From NCBI RefSeq assembly GCF_900143095.1, contig NZ_FRDA01000017.1, forward strand, positions 1 to 64,000: a DNA stretch of 64,000 bases, read 5' to 3'. This document shows positions 57,934 through 64,000 of this stretch, piece by piece; within the stretch, counting starts at the first letter, position 1, and the number at the start of each line of letters is the position of its first letter. A model generated the notes under the pieces. The model searched no databases. It was not told the DNA's origin and was given only the letters and a program-made list of their open reading frames with translations. The DNA comes from Pseudomonas asturiensis (GTDB lineage Bacteria > Pseudomonadota > Gammaproteobacteria > Pseudomonadales > Pseudomonadaceae). Both the position numbers and the translations under genes were made by a program.

Positions 57934-58602
57934 TCAGCGTTCGCCTTCGTTCGCCAGGCGGCCCAGATGCAGCACCTGTTGGCGCGCCAGACGTGCCGCA
58001 ATGCGTGGGCTGTGAGTGACCATCAGCAGCGTGGTTGCGCTGTCATCGAGCAAGTCCAGCAGTAACTGCAGCACCTCTTCACTGGTGGTCTCGTCGAGGT
58101 TGCCGGTGGGTTCGTCCGCCAGTAGCAGGCCCGGACGTGAGGCGAGGGCGCGGCCGATGGCGACACGTTGCTGCTGGCCGCCGGACAACTGCTCGGGGTA
58201 ACGGTCCAGCAGTTCATCAAGGCCCAGGCGTTTGACAAGCCGCGCCTGCCAGACTGCATCGTAACGCCCGGCCAGACGGGCCTGAAAAGCAAGATTGTCA
58301 GCGACCTTGAGGCTGCCGATCAGATTGAACTGCTGGAACACCAGACCGATTTCCGTACGCCGCCAGTTTGCCAGCTGGCTTTCGCTCATCAGGTCCAGAC
58401 GCTGCCCGGCGATTTCGAGGGTGCCTGAATCCGCATGATCAAGTCCTGCGATCAGGTGCAGCAGCGTGCTTTTGCCACTGCCTGATTCGCCCATCAGCGC
58501 CAGACTCTCGCCTCGCGCCATCTGCAGATCCACACCCCGCAGCACCGCCACCGGGCCTTGGGCCGTGGTGTAATTCTTGAAGACATCTCGCACTTGCAAC
58601 AT
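57934..58602 (-). CDS. ABC transporter ATPase, LolD/MacB-type
   Basis: 222 aa from ATG at 58602 (GAG six bases before; an extension to 58626 is possible). Walker A GESGSGKST, signature LSGGQQQRVAIGRAL, Walker B LLLADEPTGNLD with the glycine-asparagine D-loop that marks LolD/MacB/FtsE ATPases. Energises the FtsX-like permease. First gene of a tightly packed three-gene operon. Confidence 0.93.
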   Translation of the reverse strand: MLQVRDVFKNYTTAQGPVAVLRGVDLQMARGESLALMGESGSGKSTLLHLIAGLDHADSGTLEIAGQRLDLMSESQLANWRRTEIGLVFQQFNLIGSLKVADNLAFQARLAGRYDAVWQARLVKRLGLDELLDRYPEQLSGGQQQRVAIGRALASRPGLLLADEPTGNLDETTSEEVLQLLLDLLDDSATTLLMVTHSPRIAARLARQQVLHLGRLANEGER

Positions 58603-58715
58603 GAGGGGCTCGACTGGCTGTACCAAGATTAAGAATAGCGGCTGAGCGCGGGTGCGCCTCGCACAGGGTGGTGCATTCGGCTGCGCAGAGCATGGACGCT
58701 ATCAGGACAACCCGT

Positions 58716-60698
58716 CTATTTATTCTCGCCCCGAATCAACCCACGCAAGGCAAACCGGTTCGGGTGACAGGCCTCGGCGACGCTGCGGGGCAGCGGCAGC
58801 GGTTCGTTGTCGAGCCAGGCGCCGAGTAATTCGGCGCAGAGGGGAGCGGTGATAAGTCCGCGTGAGCCGTGGCCGCTGTTGACGTAAAAGCCCTCCAGCC
58901 AGGGACAGGCGACGTCAGGCACCTGACGCGCATCCTTGCCCAGCGCAGCGAAGGCTTCGATAAACGCTTCCCGGTCCGCCAGCGGACCGACGATGGGCAG
59001 GTAATCCGGGCTGGTACAGCGAAACGCGGCGCGCCCCTCCAAGTGCTCGGGTGGCACGTCTGTTACTTGCAGACGCTGTACCAGATCGTGGGAGATTTCC
59101 TCGAGCATCTGCAGATTGCCCAGATGATCGGTCACGTTGGGCGTGAGATCGACGCTGTTGAAATCGAAGCTGGCCCCTAGCGTGTGCTCACCTTGCCGGG
59201 CCGGCGCGACATAACCTTCTGCGCAAACGACCGTGCTCAGGGCTGCGCTGGCCACCGTCTCGGGCAAGCGGGTGATCTGGCCGCGAATACGTTTGAGCGG
59301 CAGATCGGCGCTCTGTTTGAACTGTTTGATGTCAGCCGCACCGGCCAGCACCACGATCGGCGCGCTGTCGATCAGTCGCTGTTCATCCCACGCCTGCCAC
59401 TGGCCATCGACCTGGTGCAACGCCAGGGCTTCATGATGAGCAATCAGCCGGATGTTCGGATGCGTGGCCTGCAATTCACACAACGCAGGCGGATGGACCC
59501 AGCCACCCTGCGGATAAAACAACCCGCCACTGGCCAGTGCGATGCCACTGCGCGCTTCGGCGGCAGGCTGATCCAGCAACTGCAGCAGCGACTCGGGAAA
59601 GGCGGCGGCCAGTTGCGCCTGACGCTTGGCCTCCTTGTCGTCAAAGGTCAGTTGCAGCACGCCGCAGGCGTCCCAGTCCACGCCACGCTGCAAGCGTTCG
59701 AGCAGGCGTCGGGTGTGGCCGAAGCCGCTGAGAATCAGTTGTGACAACGCCGTACCGTGGGCCGACAGTTTCAAATAGAGCACGCCTTGCGGGTTGCCCG
59801 ACGCCTCCTGCGCCAGTGTTGCATGGCGCTCCAGCAGGCTCACCTGCCAGCCGCGATTGGCCAGGCTCTCGGCGGTTGCGCAACCGGCCAGCCCGGCACC
59901 AATCACCAGTGCCTTGCGTTCGCCCTGCACAACAGGCGGACGGGCAAACCAGGGTTTGGTGCCAGGCACGGGTGCAGCGTCTGCTGGCCAGGCGATGAAT
60001 ACGCCGCGCAATACTTCCCACTTATGGCCGATGCCCGGCACGCGCTTCATCTTGAAACCCGCTGCATTCAGCGCGCGACGCACCCAGCCGGTGCTGGTAA
60101 AGGTGCCGATGGTGGTGTGGGGCGTCGACAGTCGTGCCAGCTCGGCGAACAGTTCCGGCGTCCACATCTCGGGGTTTTTGGCCGGCGCGAAACCATCCAG
60201 AAACCACGCATCAATCTGCCCGTCCAGTTGCGGCAGCATGTGCAGCGCATCACCGATCAGCAGGGTCAGGGTGATCCGTCCCTGATCGAACACCAGTCGT
60301 TGAAAGCCCTCGTGCACAGCGACGTATTGATCCAGCAGCGGATCGGCGAAGGCCGCAAGCTCGGGCCACAAAGCCAGTGCACGTTGCAGGTCAGCACGGT
60401 CCAGCGGGTATTTCTCGACGCTGACGAAATGCAGCCGTGCGCCCGGGCGGGAGCACTCATCGAACAGTTGCCAGGCGCAGAGAAAGTTGAGCCCGGTGCC
60501 AAAGCCGGTTTCGCCGATGATCAGCCGCCCGTCTTCGGGCAACTCGGTGAAGCGACGACGCAGATCGTTCTGCACCAGAAACACATGGCGCGTCTCTTCA
60601 AGGCCTGATTCGGTGGAGAAATACACGTCGGAAAACGTTCGCGAATGCGGGTTGCCTTGTTCGTCCCAGTCGATCTGGGCGTGGCGGGTTATGGTCAT
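58716..60698 (-). CDS. mnmC: Bifunctional tRNA wobble-uridine enzyme MnmC
   Basis: 660 aa. The N-terminal methyltransferase (MnmC2/MnmD; residues 1-240) has GETGFGTGLNFL and DALHMLPQLDGQIDAWFLDGFAPAKNPEMW. The C-terminal FAD-dependent oxidoreductase (MnmC1; about 260-660) has the dinucleotide-binding VIGAGLAGCATAESLANRGW. Together they convert cmnm5(s2)U34 to mnm5(s2)U34 in tRNAs decoding NNA/NNG codons. Full length for the family; stands alone. Confidence 0.96.
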   Translation of the reverse strand: MTITRHAQIDWDEQGNPHSRTFSDVYFSTESGLEETRHVFLVQNDLRRRFTELPEDGRLIIGETGFGTGLNFLCAWQLFDECSRPGARLHFVSVEKYPLDRADLQRALALWPELAAFADPLLDQYVAVHEGFQRLVFDQGRITLTLLIGDALHMLPQLDGQIDAWFLDGFAPAKNPEMWTPELFAELARLSTPHTTIGTFTSTGWVRRALNAAGFKMKRVPGIGHKWEVLRGVFIAWPADAAPVPGTKPWFARPPVVQGERKALVIGAGLAGCATAESLANRGWQVSLLERHATLAQEASGNPQGVLYLKLSAHGTALSQLILSGFGHTRRLLERLQRGVDWDACGVLQLTFDDKEAKRQAQLAAAFPESLLQLLDQPAAEARSGIALASGGLFYPQGGWVHPPALCELQATHPNIRLIAHHEALALHQVDGQWQAWDEQRLIDSAPIVVLAGAADIKQFKQSADLPLKRIRGQITRLPETVASAALSTVVCAEGYVAPARQGEHTLGASFDFNSVDLTPNVTDHLGNLQMLEEISHDLVQRLQVTDVPPEHLEGRAAFRCTSPDYLPIVGPLADREAFIEAFAALGKDARQVPDVACPWLEGFYVNSGHGSRGLITAPLCAELLGAWLDNEPLPLPRSVAEACHPNRFALRGLIRGENK

Positions 60699-60848
60699 GT
60701 TCGGCTCAGCGTTGGCAATGGCGGCATTTTAGCCGTCTGCGCGGATAAAAGCGGTATTGCTGTTGCACCGATTGACCCAAGCGGGCATTCAGTGGTCTCT
60801 ATTGCATCTGGCCATCATCCCCAGGCCACATCTTGAAGGGAGCCGTGC

Positions 60849-62345
60849 ATGTTTGAATCCGCTGAAATCGGTCATGCCATCGACGACGAAACCTACGAGG
60901 CCGCCGTGCCGGCCTTGCGCGAAGCGTTGCTTGACGCCCAGTACGATCTGCATGAGCAGGCCGGACGGCAGGTCATCGTGCTGATCAACGGCATCGAAGG
61001 CGCGGGCAAGGGCGAGACCGTCAAGCTGCTCAGCGAGTGGATGGACCCGCGTTACATCGAAGTGCGTACGTTCGACCAGCAGACCGACGAAGAACTGGCC
61101 CATCCGCCGGTCTGGCGCTACTGGCGACAACTGCCCGCCAAGGGGCGCATGGGGATTTTCTTCGGCAACTGGTACAGCCAGATGCTGCAGGGTCGGGTCC
61201 ATGGTCGTTTCAAGGATGCAGTGCTAGACCAAGCCATCAGTGGCGCGGAACGTCTGGAAAAGATGCTCTGCGATGAAGGCGCGGTGATTTTCAAGTTCTG
61301 GTTCCACCTGTCTAAAAAACAGATGAAGTTGCGCCTCAAGACCCTGAAGGATGACCCGCTGCACAGCTGGCGCATCAGTCCGCTGGACTGGCAGCAGTCG
61401 CGCACCTACGACAAGTTCGTGCGGTTCGGTGAGCGTGTGTTGCGCCGTACCAGCCGGGAATATGCGCCGTGGCATGTGATCGAAGGGGTGGACGCCAACT
61501 ACCGCAGCCTGACCGTCGGGCGTTTGTTGCTTGAAGGCATGCAGGCGGCGCTGAACAAGGTCGAACCTGAACCCAAGTCGCAAAGTGCAGGCCCGATGGC
61601 CAGTCATAGTGAAGAGCGGACCTTGCTGGACAGCCTCGACCTGAGCCTGAGTCTTGAAAAGGACGACTACAAGGAAGCGCTGATCACCGAACAGGCGCGC
61701 CTGTCTGGCAACCTGCGCGACAAACGCATGAAGCGTCATGCGCTGGTGGCCGTGTTCGAAGGCAACGATGCGGCCGGCAAGGGCGGGGCGATTCGTCGTG
61801 TCGCGGCTGCGCTGGATCCGCGGCAGTACGCCATCGTGCCGATTGCCGCGCCTACACAGGACGAGCGCGCCCAGCCGTACCTGTGGCGCTTCTGGCGGCA
61901 AATTCCGGCACGCGGCAAGTTCACCATCTTCGACCGCTCCTGGTACGGGCGAGTGCTGGTGGAGCGCGTTGAAGGGTTCTGCAGCGAGTCCGACTGGATG
62001 CGTGCTTATTCCGAGATCAATGACTTCGAAGAGCAACTCACCGATTTTGGCGTGGTGGTCGTCAAGTTCTGGCTGGCAATTGACGAACAGACCCAACTGA
62101 AGCGCTTCGAGGAACGTGAAAAGATCCCGTTCAAGCGTTACAAGATCACCGAGGACGACTGGCGCAACCGCAAGAAGTGGCCGCAATACCGGCAGGCCGT
62201 GGGTGAAATGGTGGATCGCACCAGCACCGAGATCGCGCCCTGGACCCTGATCGAGGCCAACGATAAGCGCTGGGCAAGGGTCAAGGTGCTGCGCACCCTC
62301 AACGAAGCGCTGGAGGCGGCGTTTGCCAAGGACAAGAAGAAGTAA
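60849..62345 (+). CDS. pap: Polyphosphate:AMP phosphotransferase (two-domain PPK2, class II)
   Basis: 498 aa made of two PPK2 domains. The first has the P-loop G48-IEGAGKG (residues 48-55), the second has GNDAAGKGG (about 304-312) with the lid motif and DRSWYGRVLVER. This is the arrangement of class II PPK2 (Pap), which makes ADP from AMP and polyphosphate. In characterised two-domain enzymes the C-terminal domain carries the activity. GGGAG lies six bases before the ATG. Confidence 0.95.
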   Translation: MFESAEIGHAIDDETYEAAVPALREALLDAQYDLHEQAGRQVIVLINGIEGAGKGETVKLLSEWMDPRYIEVRTFDQQTDEELAHPPVWRYWRQLPAKGRMGIFFGNWYSQMLQGRVHGRFKDAVLDQAISGAERLEKMLCDEGAVIFKFWFHLSKKQMKLRLKTLKDDPLHSWRISPLDWQQSRTYDKFVRFGERVLRRTSREYAPWHVIEGVDANYRSLTVGRLLLEGMQAALNKVEPEPKSQSAGPMASHSEERTLLDSLDLSLSLEKDDYKEALITEQARLSGNLRDKRMKRHALVAVFEGNDAAGKGGAIRRVAAALDPRQYAIVPIAAPTQDERAQPYLWRFWRQIPARGKFTIFDRSWYGRVLVERVEGFCSESDWMRAYSEINDFEEQLTDFGVVVVKFWLAIDEQTQLKRFEEREKIPFKRYKITEDDWRNRKKWPQYRQAVGEMVDRTSTEIAPWTLIEANDKRWARVKVLRTLNEALEAAFAKDKKK

Positions 62346-62393
62346 GTCCGGCAGTTGAGCGACGGCTTCACGACAGGCAGTCTGAGTCTGAAC

Positions 62394-63617
62394 TCACCCC
62401 AGTAATCCACCCGCCATGGCGCTGAGTATCACGACGCGCCATGGGGCTACCTTGCAGAGCAACGCGGCCAGCGCCAGTAGGGCCAGGACGATGTCTTGAG
62501 GCCCTTCAATGGCGCTGGTCCAGACCGGGCGATACAGGGCGGCAAGCAACACCCCGACCACTGCCGCATTGATCCCGAAGCAGGCCGCCTGGATGCGGCG
62601 GTTATGTTGAAGCCGGTTCCAGAAAGGCAAGGCACCTGCCACCAGCAGAAAAGAGGGCGCGAAAATCGCCAGCAGGGCGATCAATGCCCCCGTCCAGGCA
62701 GTGGGTGGCACCGACATTGACGCCCCTAGATACGCCGCAAACGTGAACAGTGGGCCTGGTACAGCCTGGGCCGCACCGTATCCGACGAGAAAGGTTTCAT
62801 GACTGACCCACCCACTGGGGACGACTTCATTCTGCAGCAGAGGGAGTACGACGTGGCCGCCGCCGAAAACCAGCGAGCCGACGCGATAAAAGCTTTCGAT
62901 CAGTGCCAGGGTCTGGCTGGGGAATAGCGTGCTGAGCAGTGGCAAACCCAGCAGAAGCGAGACGAACGCGATCAGCCAGCCAGCGCCTGCTTCAAGGCTG
63001 ATGGGCGTCGGTAAATGATCGGCATTCAGGGGTAAGCCGGGCCTGAACAAGAGCATACCCACGAGACCTGCAACGGCGATGACGGCGATCTGTGTCCATG
63101 CCAGTGGCACCAGCAGCACCACGCTGGCTGCGATGAGTGCCAAGGCGATTTTTGATAGAGTGGTGCAATGCTGGCGGGCCATGCCATACACCGCGTGTGC
63201 AACAACGGCGACGGCCACGATCTTCAGACCCTGCAAAATGCCTTCAGGCACAAGCGCATGGTCGTTCGTCACGCCCAGCGCCAGCAGCGTGAGGATGATC
63301 GCAGAGGGCAATGTAAACCCGCACCATGCGGCCAGCGCTCCGCGATAGCCACCCCGTGAAAGGCCCAGCGCCATGCCCACCTGACTGCTCGCCGGCCCCG
63401 GAAGAAACTGACATAAGGCAACCAGACTGGCGTAGCTGCGATCATTCAGCCACGCCCGTCGTATCACGAACTCTTCGCGAAAATAAGCCAGATGCGCGAC
63501 CGGCCCACCGAAGCTGGTCAGGCCAAGGCGCAGGAACACAAGGAAGATCGACCAGGCGCTACGGGAGTCTTCGGCAGGCATGACTAAACGTCGATTCGAT
63601 GTCGGAACCTGGATCAT
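62394..63617 (-). CDS. chrA: Chromate transporter ChrA
   Basis: 407 aa from ATG at 63617, length of the long (two-domain, LCHR) ChrA type. Two homologous halves of about six membrane segments each carry the CHR motifs: LGLTSFGGPVAHLAYF with ALCQFLPGPASSQ, and VGSLVFGGGHVVLPLLQ with GYGAAQAVPGPLFTFA. Exports chromate from the cytoplasm. Other starts (GTG 63665, ATG 63581) are possible. Not preceded by chrB or other resistance genes. Confidence 0.9.
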   Translation of the reverse strand: MIQVPTSNRRLVMPAEDSRSAWSIFLVFLRLGLTSFGGPVAHLAYFREEFVIRRAWLNDRSYASLVALCQFLPGPASSQVGMALGLSRGGYRGALAAWCGFTLPSAIILTLLALGVTNDHALVPEGILQGLKIVAVAVVAHAVYGMARQHCTTLSKIALALIAASVVLLVPLAWTQIAVIAVAGLVGMLLFRPGLPLNADHLPTPISLEAGAGWLIAFVSLLLGLPLLSTLFPSQTLALIESFYRVGSLVFGGGHVVLPLLQNEVVPSGWVSHETFLVGYGAAQAVPGPLFTFAAYLGASMSVPPTAWTGALIALLAIFAPSFLLVAGALPFWNRLQHNRRIQAACFGINAAVVGVLLAALYRPVWTSAIEGPQDIVLALLALAALLCKVAPWRVVILSAMAGGLLG

Positions 63618-63661
63618 GACGGGTCCGCCCGGCGAAAACAAAGTCTGTGACGCGCGAGTGT

Positions 63662-64000
63662 TCACCGCTCGCGCAGTGCCTCGGCCCTGGCCTTGAGCAC
63701 GGGCTTGAGCAGGTAATCCATCACGCTTTTCTCGCCCGTGATGATGTCTACCGTGGCGATCATGCCGGGGATGATCAGCAGCGGTTTGCTGGCGCTGCCC
63801 AAGTGGTTGCTGTCGGTGCGCACCTGGATCAGGTAGAAGCTGTTGTCCTTGTCGTCGGTGATGGTGTCGGCGCCGATCAGCTCCAGCCGCGCCGGCAGGC
63901 CGCCGTAAAGCGTGTAGTCGTAGGCGCTGAACTTGACCATGGCTTTCTGGCCTGGGTGCAGGAAGGCCACGTCCTGAGGGCGCACTTTCGCTTCGATCAG
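63662..64000 (-). CDS. HlyD-family membrane-fusion protein, C-terminal part (cut by window edge)
   Basis: 113 codons open from the right edge to TGA at 63662. The sequence LIEAKVRPQDVAFLHPGQKA, AYDYTLYGGLPARLELIGADT and the final IIPGMIATVDIITGEKSVMDYLLKPV is the conserved end of HlyD/LapC/AprE-type periplasmic adaptors of type I secretion systems. The ABC and outer-membrane partners, if linked, are right of the window. Confidence 0.92.
   Translation of the reverse strand: MIEAKVRPQDVAFLHPGQKAMVKFSAYDYTLYGGLPARLELIGADTITDDKDNSFYLIQVRTDSNHLGSASKPLLIIPGMIATVDIITGEKSVMDYLLKPVLKARAEALRER

Overview
The window is chromosomal DNA of a fluorescent Pseudomonas, most likely the P. syringae group. Supporting signs are the protein sequences, the three-gene NAGGN osmolyte operon, the BetX betaine-binding protein, an extra CsrA paralogue and a Crc-titrating small RNA of the CrcZ/CrcY/CrcX type. 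From memory, much of the order from the SLC5-type sensor kinase (6957) to the acetate permease (46485) matches the P. aeruginosa PA3271-PA3234 neighbourhood read in that direction. Most of the window is therefore conserved core, with small accessory inserts.

1-17.9 kb: the end of an IS5-family insertion sequence lies beside a WbqC-family gene. Then come a MoxR ATPase/VWA pair, a DUF748 membrane protein, cysK, an LpxO-type lipid A hydroxylase, a hybrid sensor kinase with a transporter domain, an MFS-acyltransferase fusion, a bile-acid/Na+ symporter, rdgC, and tRNA-Val and tRNA-Asp. An accessory patch follows the tRNAs: a small secreted protein, a CaiB-type CoA transferase, a glyoxalase remnant and a cupin.

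18-32 kb: an FKBP lipoprotein behind a textbook AlgU (sigma-E-like) promoter, a 31-base palindrome carrying two consensus DnaA boxes, a YkvA protein, an HTH/hypothetical pair, an EAL-CBS-GGDEF protein, the Prc protease, a quinone reductase and a HAD phosphatase. Next is a divergently regulated ABC uptake operon of the organophosphorus (2-aminoethylphosphonate-like) type with an alkaline-phosphatase-superfamily enzyme inside it. Its GntR/UTRA regulator is flanked by two near-perfect TGGTCTAGACCA operators.

32-49 kb: apeB, rluA, minE-minD-minC, a lauroyl acyltransferase, a patatin, a pirin, and an MlaA-like protein coupled to an alpha/beta hydrolase. A roughly 390-nt CrcX-like sRNA lies on the minus strand, with a sigma-54 promoter and a CbrB-type upstream palindrome. 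It is followed by betX, yjcH-actP, a 52-residue membrane protein, a DUF2784 protein, an SDR oxidoreductase, a csrA paralogue and yheU.

49-64 kb: a 284-bp highly palindromic element bounded by a 12-bp direct repeat, the NAGGN operon (asnO-ngg-M42 peptidase), an Att-type ABC exporter with a lipocalin lipoprotein, mnmC, a two-domain polyphosphate:AMP phosphotransferase, a chromate transporter and the end of an HlyD-type adaptor.

The most valuable observations are mostly non-coding: the CrcX-like sRNA with its promoter, CA motifs at the yjcH-actP and csrA translation starts, the UTRA operators, the AlgU promoter, the DnaA-box palindrome and the MITE-like element. All calls come from reading the sequence and family knowledge; no database search was run.
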